A stretch of 64,000 nucleotides of DNA from Candidatus Brocadia sapporoensis (GCF_001753675.2 NZ_MJUW02000017.1:1-64000), one strand, 5' to 3'; positions 35,873-45,393 are shown, numbered from the stretch's first letter. A program made the numbers and translations. The notes: generated by a model from the sequence alone, not told the origin.

Positions 35873-36289
35873 TTGGAAGCGTTTTTTCTTGCCTTACTTA
35901 CCGCCTTTATCTGGGGATTTGTGCCCTTTTTGGAAAAGATAGGGCTCTCGTCTGTCGAACCAACTGCGGCTTATCTGGTGCGATGTTCGGGCATCTTTCT
36001 GGGTATCGGAATCCTTATAGCTTTTACCCCTCAGTTTCCATCCTTTGCGAAGATGGGGATTAAATCTGTCTTCTTTCTTGTCCTTGCTGGTATGCTGGCG
36101 GGAGTTGTTGCACAACTGGTGTTTTACAAGGCGCTCAAGACGGGAGAGATCTCAAGGATTATCCCCGTTACAAGCTGTTATCCTCTATTCTCATTTCTCT
36201 TAGGCTGGATCTTCCTGGGTGAGGAGATAACGGTATCTAAAATAGCAGGTATGTTGTTTATTTTGGGTGGGATATTGCTCTTGAAATAG
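35873..36289 (+). CDS. Half-size EamA/DMT-family membrane protein
   Basis: A 138-residue protein with about four or five hydrophobic helices, corresponding to one EamA repeat of drug/metabolite transporters. It begins FFLALLTAFIWGFVPFLEKI, and ends IPVTSCYPLFSFLLGWIFLG followed by EEITVSKIAGMLFILGGILL, the classic C-terminal signature. Single-repeat members (EmrE-like size) work as dimers. The start is TTG 35873, with no better ATG or GTG. The substrate is unknown. It is monocistronic; the next gene starts 188 bases later. Confidence 0.8.
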   Translation: MEAFFLALLTAFIWGFVPFLEKIGLSSVEPTAAYLVRCSGIFLGIGILIAFTPQFPSFAKMGIKSVFFLVLAGMLAGVVAQLVFYKALKTGEISRIIPVTSCYPLFSFLLGWIFLGEEITVSKIAGMLFILGGILLLK

Positions 36290-36477
36290 ACGCTACAGTA
36301 TTACCGCGTAAAATACTTCTTTTCAGGACGATTTTTTCTCTCTCTCTTTTGCTCACTTCTATTTTAAAAACCAATCGGCTCTCTTTTTCCCGCACCCTAC
36401 AAATCGGTTGGAGTATTTGTTATAATATGACGTATTCAGGACTGAGGTTCAACACATGAAAAGATAGAAAGGAAAAG

Positions 36478-37317
36478 ATGAAGCTGGGCGCATTCAAGAT
36501 TTATCCTGTAAATGATGGCACTATGTATCTGGATGGTGGGGCAGTTTTTGGGATTGTGCCCCGTATCTTATGGGAAAAGGAGTATCCTCCGGACGAGAAA
36601 AACAGGATACCGCTATCTCTTCATTGTCCTCTGATCGTGACCAGGAGACACAAGATCCTGATCGATACCGGTGTTGGAACAAAACATAACGAAAAATTCT
36701 GTCAGATTTATGGCATTCGTAAAGAATCAAACCTCTTGAAATCCTTGCATCGTTTTGGTTATGAGCCCAAAGATATCGATCTCGTCATCAATACGCATCT
36801 TCATTTTGATCATGCTGGTGGAAACACTGCTCTGAGTGAAACAGGGAAGATTGTCCCCACATTTCCAAAGGCAAGATATTTTGTGCAGAAAGGAGAGATG
36901 GAGGCTGCTATAAATTCCAATGAAAGGACACGGGCAAGTTATTTAACTGAAAACTTTTTACCTCTTGATAGCCCTCAGTATCTTTCCCTTGTAGATGAAG
37001 ACATTATTGAAGTGGATAAAGGTGTTACCCTTATAAAAACCGGAGGTCACACCCAACATCATCAAGGTGTAAAAATTGAATCAGAGGGGCATGTGGCATT
37101 CTTCCTGGGTGATCTGATTCCCACCGCAGCGCATCTGCGGTATCCTTATATTTCAGGATACGATTTATTTCCTTTGGAAACTCTGAAAAACAAAAAAGAA
37201 ATATTAAAACAGGCCTTTGAAGAACACTGGCTCCTGATCTTTCAGCACGACATAAAGGTGCACATGGGCTACCTTAAGAAAGGGAATGAACGGTTTGAGA
37301 TTGAAGAAGTAAGATGA
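36478..37317 (+). CDS. MBL-fold metallo-hydrolase, lactonase-like
   Basis: A 279-residue metallo-beta-lactamase-fold enzyme. The binuclear metal site is NTHLHFDHAGGN near residue 103; the later histidines are in GGHTQHHQGV (about 195) and the aspartate in FFLGDLIP. Length and layout resemble quorum-quenching lactonases and related hydrolases; the specific substrate cannot be read from sequence. GAAAGGAAAAG precedes ATG 36478. The stop overlaps the thiD start (ATGA, 37314-37317). Confidence 0.85.
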   Translation: MKLGAFKIYPVNDGTMYLDGGAVFGIVPRILWEKEYPPDEKNRIPLSLHCPLIVTRRHKILIDTGVGTKHNEKFCQIYGIRKESNLLKSLHRFGYEPKDIDLVINTHLHFDHAGGNTALSETGKIVPTFPKARYFVQKGEMEAAINSNERTRASYLTENFLPLDSPQYLSLVDEDIIEVDKGVTLIKTGGHTQHHQGVKIESEGHVAFFLGDLIPTAAHLRYPYISGYDLFPLETLKNKKEILKQAFEEHWLLIFQHDIKVHMGYLKKGNERFEIEEVR

Positions 37318-38147
37318 AGAAACAGGTACCATCGTTATATAAAGTCCTTTCCATTGCCGGTTCTGATAGCGGAGGAGGCGCTGGCATACAGGCAGATATT
37401 AAGACAATTACAGCGCTTGGTTGCTATGCTACAACCGTTGTTACTGCATTAACCGCACAGAACTCTCTGGGGGTGCGCTCCGTTTTTGAGGTGACGGACT
37501 CCTTTGTAGGCGAACAAATCGATGCAGTTATGATGGATATAGGTACGGATGTCGTCAAGACGGGGATGCTGCTGAACAGGGGTATTGTGGACGTGGTGTG
37601 TTCGAAGATCAAAAAATATGACATCAAATCCCTGGTTGTTGATCCGGTCATGTTGTCAAAAAATAACGAGAATTTATTGTTGACCAATGCCGTCCATGCC
37701 CTTACTTCCCGATTATTTCCTTTGTCTTTTATCGTGACACCAAATATTCCTGAGGCAGAAAGTATCACCGGCTTAACGATAAGGAGCGTATCTGATGCAG
37801 AAGATGCTGCCCGGGATATCTATCAATTGGGCACATCCAATGTGCTTATTAAGGGCGGACATGCCGGAAGATCATGGAGTACGAAAAACAAAAACACGGT
37901 GATCGATATTTTATACGACGGAAAAACTTTTGAATATATTGAGGGCGAATATATTTCAACACACAATACCCACGGCACAGGTTGTACCTATGCCTCAGCG
38001 ATAGCCGCATTTTTAGCGAAAGGAAACGGCCTTATGGAGTCCGTTGTTCAGGCAAAGAGGTTTGTTACCACGGCTATTCAGAAATCATTCGGGACTGGCA
38101 AAGGATACGGGACATTAGACCATTACCGCGCCGTACAATTCCCTTGA
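37314..38147 (+). CDS. thiD: Hydroxymethylpyrimidine/phosphomethylpyrimidine kinase
   Basis: Thiamine-pathway kinase phosphorylating HMP twice; 277 residues. Motifs are LSIAGSDSGGGAGIQADIKT near residue 10, the substrate loop DVVKTGML, LVVDPVMLSKN, TPNIPEAESI and the C-terminal anion hole HNTHGTGCTYASAI. It overlaps the MBL-fold gene by four bases, so they are probably cotranscribed. No TPP riboswitch is seen upstream of the pair. Confidence 0.95.
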   Translation: MKKQVPSLYKVLSIAGSDSGGGAGIQADIKTITALGCYATTVVTALTAQNSLGVRSVFEVTDSFVGEQIDAVMMDIGTDVVKTGMLLNRGIVDVVCSKIKKYDIKSLVVDPVMLSKNNENLLLTNAVHALTSRLFPLSFIVTPNIPEAESITGLTIRSVSDAEDAARDIYQLGTSNVLIKGGHAGRSWSTKNKNTVIDILYDGKTFEYIEGEYISTHNTHGTGCTYASAIAAFLAKGNGLMESVVQAKRFVTTAIQKSFGTGKGYGTLDHYRAVQFP

Positions 38148-38269
38148 ATTGTACTTGGCATAGTGATATACTTCGGGGTAAAATCTTCTCAGGTTTTTTA
38201 GGCTTTTTAGGTATTTCCTGTGTTCTCTCTGCAATTATATTTTTTTTATAATTGGGGGTATGCGCTGAA

Positions 38270-38905
38270 ATGCAACACATTGCATCATTGGAATTGAGCG
38301 TGCTGGTGTTAAATAAATTTTTTACGGCGCTCCATGTAATTTCAGCAAAGAGGGCATTTGTCTTATTATGTAAAGAAACGGCAGAAATCGTTTCTGTAGA
38401 TGATGGAAAATTCAACTCTTATGATTTTGACAGTTGGAAGGATGTCTCCCTTTACAGGGCTAAATCCGGCTTGCCCGAAGAGGATACCACGAGTTGGATT
38501 AAGACCGTCTCCTTTGAAATTGAGGTGCCAAAGATTATCCGTCTTTTATTCTATGATAAGCATCCGCAGTCTAATATAAAATTTAACAGGCGAAATATCT
38601 TTGCACGGGATGAAAACAAATGCCAATATTGTGGCCGTCGGTTTCCAACATTTGAGCTGAGTTTAGACCATATTGTACCAAAGGCGTATAACGGAAAAAC
38701 TACCTGGACAAACATCGTATGTGCCTGTACGCAATGCAATAAATTAAAAGGGGGGAGAACCCCGGACGAGGCGAATATGAAATTAATGCGCAAGCCGGTC
38801 AGACCGAAGCACAACCCCATTTTAAGCTTTAAACTTCGTTCAGACCGGTATCGTTCCTGGAAGCAATTTTTGGATGAGGCATATTGGTCTGTTCCGTTGA
38901 AATAA
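38270..38905 (+). CDS. HNH endonuclease family protein
   Basis: A 211-residue protein with a C-terminal HNH nuclease domain. The zinc-binding pairs are CQYCGRRFP and CACTQCNK, and the catalytic segment is LSLDHIVPKAYNGKTTWTNI (His of DHI, Asn of TNI). The N-terminal half (AKRAFVLLCKETAEIV) matches the common stand-alone HNH family of unknown role, widespread and not obviously mobile. I start at ATG 38270, with GGGGG about 12 bases before; TTG 38252 is an alternative. Confidence 0.85.
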   Translation: MQHIASLELSVLVLNKFFTALHVISAKRAFVLLCKETAEIVSVDDGKFNSYDFDSWKDVSLYRAKSGLPEEDTTSWIKTVSFEIEVPKIIRLLFYDKHPQSNIKFNRRNIFARDENKCQYCGRRFPTFELSLDHIVPKAYNGKTTWTNIVCACTQCNKLKGGRTPDEANMKLMRKPVRPKHNPILSFKLRSDRYRSWKQFLDEAYWSVPLK

Positions 38906-39029
38906 AATCTGTTCCGGGCAGGCTAAGGTTTCTGAAGGAATTTTTTCTTTTTTTGCATTTATTAATAACTATTTAAGAAAAATTTTTTTTAAAGTTACAG
39001 AAGAGGAGACTTCGGGTATATATTCCAGA

Positions 39030-40049
39030 ATGTTGTTGAAGTCTCTTTATTCTCTGTCGAAGATATACGGGTTTGTCGTTAAAACTCGTATTTTTTTTTA
39101 TAAAAAAAGCGTTCTCAGGAGCGTTCGTCTGCCTATTCCTGTTATTAGTGTAGGAAATATTACCCTGGGGGGAACGGGCAAGACGCCGGTTGTTGAGTAT
39201 GTTGCACGGTATTTACAAAAAAAAGGCAAAAAGGTTGTTATCCTCAGCAGAGGTTACACTGCTGCCATAAAACAAAAAGGCGATTCTTTAAACAAAAACA
39301 TATGCAATGATGAGTATCTCGTGTTCCAGGAAAATATTCCGGATATCCCTCATCTGTTAAACAAGGACAGAGCGAAAAGCGGACTTCATGCGATCAGGCA
39401 ATTTCAAGCCCAATATTTATTATTGGATGACGGTTTTCAGCATCTCCGTCTGGCACGGGATATGGATATTGTAACTATTGATGCACTGAATCCGTTTGGT
39501 TTGGGACATATCGTCCCTCGCGGTATGTTACGCGAACCTTTGAAAGAACTAAAACGAGCAGATCTGTTTGTGCTAACACATGTGGATCAGTGCGGTCTGG
39601 ATGAAATTCAAGCAATCATTGATCAGTTGCGAGAAATTGCCGGGCATGTTCCGGTGGTAGAAACGGTTCACAAACCCCTTTGGTTAGAATCGTTAAAGGA
39701 TCATGAAACAGCCGATATTCAAGTGTTACAGGGAAAAAGGGTATTTGCGTTTTGTGCGATCGGCAATCCTGAATCATTCAGGAAGAGCATTGATGGTGCA
39801 GGGGGAAAAGTGCTGGGGTTTCATGCGTTTCCAGATCATCATATATATACCGCATCTGAATTGCAGACATTGAATGCAGAGGCACAACGTGTCGGGTCGG
39901 AGGCAATCATGATTACGCAAAAGGATCGTGTCAAAATAAAAAATGTTCGTGTATCGTGGGATTTCCCTGTATGGACGTTAAAGATAGAAATTCGTATTGT
40001 GAGGGGTAATGAAATTTTTGAAAATAAGATCAATGCTATTCTGAATTGA
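39030..40049 (+). CDS. lpxK: Tetraacyldisaccharide 4'-kinase
   Basis: Lipid A 4'-kinase of the inner membrane, 339 residues. The P-loop is [16 protein letters not shown] near residue 48, with SRGYTA after it, [15 protein letters not shown] near 137 and DALNPFG. Its presence supports an LPS-type outer membrane. The start at ATG 39030 has no close ribosome binding site; TTG codons at 39033 and 39036 are alternatives. It is followed by the ferredoxin gene 12 bases downstream. Confidence 0.94.
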   Translation: MLLKSLYSLSKIYGFVVKTRIFFYKKSVLRSVRLPIPVISVGNITLGGTGKTPVVEYVARYLQKKGKKVVILSRGYTAAIKQKGDSLNKNICNDEYLVFQENIPDIPHLLNKDRAKSGLHAIRQFQAQYLLLDDGFQHLRLARDMDIVTIDALNPFGLGHIVPRGMLREPLKELKRADLFVLTHVDQCGLDEIQAIIDQLREIAGHVPVVETVHKPLWLESLKDHETADIQVLQGKRVFAFCAIGNPESFRKSIDGAGGKVLGFHAFPDHHIYTASELQTLNAEAQRVGSEAIMITQKDRVKIKNVRVSWDFPVWTLKIEIRIVRGNEIFENKINAILN

Positions 40050-40061
40050 AAGGAGAAATAG

Positions 40062-40232
40062 ATGGCTCATAAAATTACGGATGAATGTATTAATTGTGGT
40101 GCATGTGAAAGTGAATGTCCTGTCAGTGCGATATCGGAATCCGGCGATAAGAGAATTATTAACGCAGGGACCTGTACGGATTGTGGAAATTGTGTAACGG
40201 TATGTCCCGTTGAGGCAATTCTTGCCCCATAA
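40062..40232 (+). CDS. Small 2[4Fe-4S] ferredoxin
   Basis: A 56-residue bacterial-type ferredoxin starting [15 protein letters not shown], with AGGAG before ATG 40062. Two complete ligand sets are visible: [16 protein letters not shown] and [16 protein letters not shown]. It is cytoplasmic, a low-potential electron carrier. It is placed between lpxK and a conserved unknown gene whose start is 26 bases downstream. Which partner it serves is not evident. Confidence 0.93.
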   Translation: MAHKITDECINCGACESECPVSAISESGDKRIINAGTCTDCGNCVTVCPVEAILAP

Positions 40233-40258
40233 GAATATCCTTCAAGGAAAAGGCCGGT

Positions 40259-41230
40259 ATGACAAGACAACGCGAGGATGAAATTGATCTTTTAAAACCA
40301 CTAGATCTCTGCAAAATTAAGACGTATTCAATAAAAGAACGAAAGAATCTTTCAAATATCAACCTGTTCGCCAAGCCCGTCTTGCCTGCAGATGGAATGT
40401 ATGCCTTTTTTGAATCCCTGCCGGAAATTCTGGCTTCAGCAAATTTACGGAAGGTAATTGATGCGATAGTTCTTGCATATCAGAAAAAATGCCAGGTGGT
40501 TATGGCGCTTGGCGCTCATGTTATCAAGTGCGGCTTATCCCCGCTCATTATCGATCTCATGAACCGTCGTATCATAACCGCCCTCGCCATGAATGGCGCT
40601 GCTGCAATTCATGATTATGAAGTCTCGCTCATTGGGGCAACCTCCGAGGACGTGGCAGTTAGTCTAAAAGACGGCAGTTTTGGTATGGCAAAGGAGACGG
40701 CAGAGGCTTTCCAGGCTGCTTCTGCGCAGGGGATAAAAGATGGCAAGGGACTTGGGCATGCGCTGGGTAATAAAATGATTGAAGAAGCGAATGCCTATAA
40801 TGACCTGAGTCTGCTCGCTTGGGGTGCAAGACTTAATATACCAACCACGGTTCATGTCGCCATGGGAACCGATACCATACACATGCATCCGAATGTATCG
40901 GGAAGGGATTTGGGCGAGTCCAGCCACATGGATTTTAGAATTCTCGCCAACGTGATTTCCAGATTAGAAGAAGGAGTGTGGCTCAACGTGGGCTCAGCCG
41001 TCATTATGCCGGAGGTCTTCCTGAAGGCAATCTGCATCGCAAGGAATCTTGGGTATAAGGTTGAAAATTTTGTGACGGTGAACATGGATATGATTCAGCA
41101 CTATAGACCTCAGACCAATGTTTTAAGAAGGCCAACTCAGCACGGATATGCGATTACCGGTCATCATGAAATCATGTTGCCTCTTTTAAGGATGGGTATT
41201 CTCACAAAACTTGGTAAAGGAGATGAGTAA
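40259..41230 (+). CDS. Conserved protein of unknown function, possible deoxyhypusine-synthase-like fold
   Basis: A 323-residue soluble protein, not securely assigned. The conserved-looking core VVMALGAHVIKCGLSPLIID followed by ITALAMNGAAAIHDYEVSLI and GATSEDV has a Rossmann-like layout that faintly recalls the NAD-binding part of deoxyhypusine synthase. No catalytic lysine can be assigned. Further distinctive segments are TTVHVAMGTDTIHMHPNVSG and MPEVFLKAICIARNLGYKVE. It lies between the ferredoxin and nth-like genes and overlaps the latter by eight bases. Confidence 0.6.
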   Translation: MTRQREDEIDLLKPLDLCKIKTYSIKERKNLSNINLFAKPVLPADGMYAFFESLPEILASANLRKVIDAIVLAYQKKCQVVMALGAHVIKCGLSPLIIDLMNRRIITALAMNGAAAIHDYEVSLIGATSEDVAVSLKDGSFGMAKETAEAFQAASAQGIKDGKGLGHALGNKMIEEANAYNDLSLLAWGARLNIPTTVHVAMGTDTIHMHPNVSGRDLGESSHMDFRILANVISRLEEGVWLNVGSAVIMPEVFLKAICIARNLGYKVENFVTVNMDMIQHYRPQTNVLRRPTQHGYAITGHHEIMLPLLRMGILTKLGKGDE

Positions 41231-41867
41231 GGCTAAAACCCTATTAAAAATGTATCGAAAGATGCTTGATACTCTGGGACCACAACAATGGTGGCCGGGA
41301 GAAACCTCCTTTGAAGTTATCATTGGCGCTATATTAACACAGAATACCAACTGGTCTAACGTTGAAAAGGCTATCAAAAATCTTAAGACTGCCGGAAAAC
41401 TCTCTCCCGCCGGAATTCACGAATTGGCTATGTCTGAGTTGGCGCAGCTTATCCGCCCCTCCGGCTTTTTTAACGTTAAGGCAAAGCGTGTCAAGGCATT
41501 TATTCATTGGCTATTTTCGAGATATGAAGGCAATCTCTCCAGAATGTTTGCCCAGGATTTGGAAACGCTTCGGGGTGAGTTGCTTTCGGTGAAAGGTATC
41601 GGGCCAGAGACAGCAGACTCTATTTTGCTGTATGCAGGAAATATGCCTACCTTCGTTGTAGATGCGTATACCCATAGGATTTTTTCACGGCATGGTTATG
41701 TTTCCGAAGAAAGCGCCTACGATGAGATGAAGTCTTTCTTTGAAGAAAATCTTCCCAAAGACGTAAAACTATTTAACGAATACCATGCCTTACTGGTGAA
41801 CATCGGAAAGAGATTCTGTAAACCCAAAAAAGTCTGTGAACCGTGCCCTTTAAGGGATTTTTTGTAA
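41223..41867 (+). CDS. Endonuclease III-like HhH-GPD DNA repair enzyme
   Basis: A 214-residue base-excision repair glycosylase homologue. It has the N-terminal helical domain with GAILTQNTNWSNVEKAI, the helix-hairpin-helix LLSVKGIGPETADSILLYAG near residue 125, the catalytic aspartate in FVVDAYTHRIFSRHG, and a C-terminal cysteine cluster FCKPKKVCEPCPL. Only three of the usual four FeS cysteines are visible, since the protein ends LRDFL without the last one. The start ATG 41223 overlaps the previous gene; TTG 41211 is an alternative. Confidence 0.88.
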   Translation: MSKAKTLLKMYRKMLDTLGPQQWWPGETSFEVIIGAILTQNTNWSNVEKAIKNLKTAGKLSPAGIHELAMSELAQLIRPSGFFNVKAKRVKAFIHWLFSRYEGNLSRMFAQDLETLRGELLSVKGIGPETADSILLYAGNMPTFVVDAYTHRIFSRHGYVSEESAYDEMKSFFEENLPKDVKLFNEYHALLVNIGKRFCKPKKVCEPCPLRDFL

Positions 41868-41927
41868 ACTTCACAGATCTCTTTCTTTTGTAAAGGGAGG
41901 AATCAAGGTTTTTTTTGGAGTAGTAAA

Positions 41928-43214
41928 ATGGTATATGGCGAAGTATTAATAAAAGGCGGACATGTCGTGGATCCTGCAATCGGGCTCGATGGTCGTGTGG
42001 ATATCTTGATCAAAGGTGGCAAGATACAAACAATTTCAAAGGATATTGAGGCAAGTAACGGTACAAGGGTTATCGATGCAACCTCGAAATATGTGATTCC
42101 GGGCTTAATTGACTGCCATGTACATCTTCGGGAACCAGGACTGGAACATAAAGAGACTATCGAGACGGGTTCCCGTGCCGCTGCAATAGGTGGTTATACC
42201 ACGCTGATCTGTGAACCAAACACCGCCCCTCCCATTGATTCACTGGAAATGGTGGAATCTTTCATGAAAAGAGTGTATCGGAAAAGTGTGGTACATATCT
42301 ATACGAAAGCATGCATTACAAAGGGATTGTTGGGTGAAGAATTAACGGACATAGACAGACTGGCAACAGATAAACGGGTGCGCGCCCTCTCAGATGACGG
42401 GAATCCCGTGTTTTATGAACCGTTGATGAAAAAGGCTTGCGAGCTCGCATCGCAGAATAAGCTTGTTATAAGTCCGCATTGCGAAGATTCTCAAATCTCT
42501 TTGGAGAAAGCGAAAGAAAATACCCAGGTTGCCCACTTTCCCGGAAAACCATTTTGCCACGAAACGGATTTTGTCCTGAGAGAAATCAAATGTACGGAAC
42601 AGGCACGAGGATGGCTGCATGTTTCGCATGTGAGTCTGAAGAGCACCCTTGAGGCAATTAAACAAGCAAAGGAAAGAAATATTGCAAAGATCTCCTGTGA
42701 GGTTACACCACATCATTTACTTCTGGACGAAACTTTCAGGGATGCAAACGGAAATGTGCCGAAAACGAATCCCCCTTTGCGTACCAGAGAAGATAGAGAG
42801 GCGCTGCAGAAAAGTTTATTAAATGGTGTGGTTGATGTTATTGCTACCGACCATGCACCGCATACCCAGGATGATATAAAAAGAGGCGCTTCGGGTCTTA
42901 TTGGACTTGAAAATGCACTTGGCGTTATTCTCACAAAACTAGTACATCCTGGCATTTTATCGTTGAAAGAGGTTGTTCGGAAAATGTCCACGAATCCTGC
43001 CCGGATATTCAATGTTCCCGGAGGCAGTCTGGCAGTGGGTATGCCAGCAGACATTGCCATCATTGATATGGATAAAGAATGGACCGTTGAAGCGGGAAAA
43101 TTCGAGTCAAAGTCCAGGAACTGTCCTTTTCAAGGATGGAAATTAAAGGGACAGGTCGTTTCCACCATTGTTGGTGGAAAGGTAATCGTTGATAATGGGA
43201 AAATCGTATGTTAA
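41928..43214 (+). CDS. pyrC: Dihydroorotase
   Basis: Pyrimidine pathway enzyme, 428 residues, of the longer class I type. The metal-binding HxH is in IDCHVHLREPGLEHKETI near residue 61. The substrate loop is CEPNTAPPID, and the catalytic aspartate is in IATDHAPHTQDD near 305. The C-terminal beta domain (GGSLAVGMPADIAIIDMD) is present. GGAGTAGTAAA precedes ATG 41928. The end overlaps the following gene by seven bases. PyrB and PyrI are encoded elsewhere in this window. Confidence 0.96.
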   Translation: MVYGEVLIKGGHVVDPAIGLDGRVDILIKGGKIQTISKDIEASNGTRVIDATSKYVIPGLIDCHVHLREPGLEHKETIETGSRAAAIGGYTTLICEPNTAPPIDSLEMVESFMKRVYRKSVVHIYTKACITKGLLGEELTDIDRLATDKRVRALSDDGNPVFYEPLMKKACELASQNKLVISPHCEDSQISLEKAKENTQVAHFPGKPFCHETDFVLREIKCTEQARGWLHVSHVSLKSTLEAIKQAKERNIAKISCEVTPHHLLLDETFRDANGNVPKTNPPLRTREDREALQKSLLNGVVDVIATDHAPHTQDDIKRGASGLIGLENALGVILTKLVHPGILSLKEVVRKMSTNPARIFNVPGGSLAVGMPADIAIIDMDKEWTVEAGKFESKSRNCPFQGWKLKGQVVSTIVGGKVIVDNGKIVC

Positions 43215-43879
43215 TCATCATAGACGGCTATAACTTTATATTTACCGTACCCGCTATAGAAAAGCACGTGGGGACAAATCGTATTGAACCCGTACGTGAC
43301 TATGTAATATCCCTGTTTTCAAAATATAGAGAAAAAAAACATTATGATGTGACTGTTGTGTTTGATGGTAATTATACACAAGCTGCTTTACCGAAGAAAC
43401 AAACTTATTCGGGCATTACCGTCATTTATTCAAAATCAGGTATCAGCGCAGATACGGAAATAAAAAATATTACCAGTCTTTGCCAAAATCCAGCAGATGT
43501 CCACATCGTAACCTATGACAATGAAATAAAACGACATGTCAGGAAATGTGGTTGTCATGTTATCGAGCCCAAAGTAATGTACCGGGAAATCCAGGAAATT
43601 TTAACAAGTAAAAAAAATATTTCTGGTGAACCGGAAAGTAAGCAGAAAGGTCCATCGGAAAGTGATGCACAATATTGGAAGGATATTTTTAAAGACGTTC
43701 CCGATGAAGAGCTAAAATCCTGTGTAATAAAGGCAGATACGTCAAAGATAAAGAGGAAAAAGACGCCACCACCGCACGGAAACGAACCGCACTGCAAATA
43801 CCAGGGACCTTCTGTGGATGAGACACAATACTGGGTTCGTATCTTCAAAGAAATCGGAACGAATGAACATCAGGATTAG
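43208..43879 (+). CDS. NYN-domain (YacP-like) RNA-binding/nuclease protein
   Basis: A 223-residue protein whose N-terminal about 140 residues form a NYN/PIN-like domain: MLIIIDGYNFIFTVPAIE (first aspartate), VTVVFDGNYTQAA, ISADTEIKNI and VHIVTYDNEIKRHVRKCG supply the acidic site. The C-terminal part has two related DAQYWKDIFKD / ETQYWVRIFKE segments, suggesting an internal short repeat. B. subtilis YacP (Rae1) cleaves mRNA in the ribosome A site; the role here is unproven. Confidence 0.85.
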   Translation: MLIIIDGYNFIFTVPAIEKHVGTNRIEPVRDYVISLFSKYREKKHYDVTVVFDGNYTQAALPKKQTYSGITVIYSKSGISADTEIKNITSLCQNPADVHIVTYDNEIKRHVRKCGCHVIEPKVMYREIQEILTSKKNISGEPESKQKGPSESDAQYWKDIFKDVPDEELKSCVIKADTSKIKRKKTPPPHGNEPHCKYQGPSVDETQYWVRIFKEIGTNEHQD

Positions 43880-44288
43880 AGTGCATTGGATTTATAAAGG
43901 TATCTTAACGGTAGCTTATGCCTCTTTAATATACTACGAATCTTCTACAGACACATCTTCTGTTTCCCTCCCATCACACAGTGACAAACTCATTCATTTT
44001 TTTGTGTTTGGACTGTTATGCCTCATGCTCTGCTGGACGCTTTCTTCCTTCACGATACGAAGCAAATGGATATCTAAAACTATCCTGGCAATTGGGATCA
44101 CATCCCTCTATGGTGCATCAGATGAGTTCCACCAATTCTTTACCCCGAACCGTTCCGTAGACATCTTTGACTGGGTAGCGGATACAACTGGCGCCGTTGT
44201 TGCCGGTTTTTTATGGCATATAATAACTCATAGGAGACGGATAAAGAAGAGATCTCTTGCAATGGAAAAAAGACCGGTTGAGATGTAG
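43863..44288 (+). CDS. VanZ-like membrane protein
   Basis: A 141-residue protein with about four hydrophobic helices. The VanZ-family signatures are DKLIHFFVFGLLCLMLCW and GASDEFHQFFTPNRSVDIFD followed by WVADTTGAVVAG. I start it at ATG 43863, overlapping the NYN gene by 17 bases. VanZ itself gives low-level teicoplanin resistance; most homologues have no known role. It is the last gene before the intron-containing region. Confidence 0.85.
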   Translation: MNIRIRVHWIYKGILTVAYASLIYYESSTDTSSVSLPSHSDKLIHFFVFGLLCLMLCWTLSSFTIRSKWISKTILAIGITSLYGASDEFHQFFTPNRSVDIFDWVADTTGAVVAGFLWHIITHRRRIKKRSLAMEKRPVEM

Positions 44289-44333
44289 CAGGAAATTAAA
44301 ACCCCTAAATTTTGCAACTGATTTAAAAGAAAG

Positions 44334-44416
44334 ATAACAATTTAATTTTTTTGAAAAGTTCCCATGAAAACCGGATATTAAATGCAGTAGGGGCAGGTTT
44401 GAAACCTGCCCCTACT
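44334..44416. repeat. Left half of MITE-like repeat next to intron
   Basis: Bases 44334-44416 match the left half of the 35721-35850 element with a few changes: aatttttttgaaaagttccc, aaaccggatattaaatgca, and a perfect palindrome ggggcaggtttgaaacctgcccc. The right terminal repeat is absent; the group II intron begins about 10 bases later. The hairpin may be the intron's target or a terminator of the VanZ gene. The preceding 44289-44333 has no feature. Confidence 0.7.
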
Positions 44417-44426
44417 GCGCCTGAAA

Positions 44427-45393
44427 GTGCACAATGCCAGAGGGGTGAAAGTCCCCTTCAGGGAAAATGCTTTCCAGACCTGTAACCGACCGTAACTGCG
44501 TCATCGTGAGATGGGGTGGGGAGCAAAGGGAGGCAGGAAGGTGGATGAGTGAAGACTGTAGAGAAGGAAGAAAGACCAGCGGGAGTGGAAGGAAATCCTA
44601 AGCAATCTGGAGAAGTTCAGCTCCGGGAGAGGTGGAGATGGACAGAACCTTCTGTATGGACGGAACGGATGTTGACGGCTTTGGAAAAAGGAATGAAAGG
44701 AGGCAAATGGCTTAGTCTGGTGGACAAGGTGTACTCAAGCGAGAACCTGAGAGCGTCATGGGAGAAGGTGAGAAGGAACGGAGGTGCAGCAGGAGTAGAC
44801 CGACAGAGCATCGAGGCGTATGAGAAAGAAGCGGAAAAGAATCTTGTGGAATTAGAGAAGATACTCAGAGCGGGAAACAACAGGGTTGACGCTGCATCCA
44901 GAGAAGACCAAAATAGTAGATGCAATCCATAAGGGAGGATTTGACTTTCTGGGGTACCCCTTTGAACGGGGGATGAGATGGCCACGCAAAAAGAGTATGA
45001 ATAAGCTCAAAGAAGCAATCCGCCATAAGACGAGACGAACATCAGGAGAGAGCATGAAATGTATCCTAGGAGAACTCAACAAAAGACTCAGGGGCTGGTA
45101 TGAATACTTTCAACACAGCCACAAAACGACATTTCCAAGAATAGATAGTTGGATACGAATGAGACTGAGGAGTATCCTGAGAAAGCGTCACGGAGGTAAA
45201 GGAAGAGGCCGAGGTGCAGACCATCAGAGATGGCCAAATGCGTACTTTGCGAATCTTGGGTTGTTCACATTAGCCGCAGCCCATACATTAGTCTGTCAAT
45301 CCCGAAAGGGTAACCACTGACTGGAGAGCCGTATGCGGGAGACCCGCCTGTACGGTTTGGAGGGAGGGGAGGTGAAAGCCTTTCTACCCCTAT
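44427..45393 (+). mobile_element. Group II intron, internally deleted
   Basis: The 5' end starts GTGCACAATGCCAGAGGGG and continues with the gtgaaagtccccttc hairpin typical of bacterial group II introns. Domain V is recognisable at 45326-45358 (gagccgtatgcgggag, gtacggttt) and a domain VI-like hairpin follows (gggaggtgaaagcctttctac), giving a likely 3' end at about 45393. The intron-encoded protein is a deletion derivative, so the element should be immobile alone but could be spliced or mobilised in trans. It was inserted just downstream of a strong palindrome, the habit of class C introns; class assignment is tentative. Confidence 0.85.
44549..45320 (+). pseudogene. Truncated group II intron reverse transcriptase/maturase
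   Basis: The N-terminal part (VWTERMLTALEKGMKGGKWL, then SSENLRASWEKVRRNGGAAG and VDRQSIEAYEKEA) and the C-terminal part (TLHPEKTKIVDAIHKGGFDF onward, LNKRLRGWYEYFQHSHKTTF, RWPNAYFANLGLFTL) are both intact in character. They are fused near 44876-44890 with loss of the whole palm region, including the YADD catalytic motif, and are out of frame with each other. The maturase thumb/X region and the end remain. The deletion is roughly 270 residues by comparison with the family. Confidence 0.88.
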
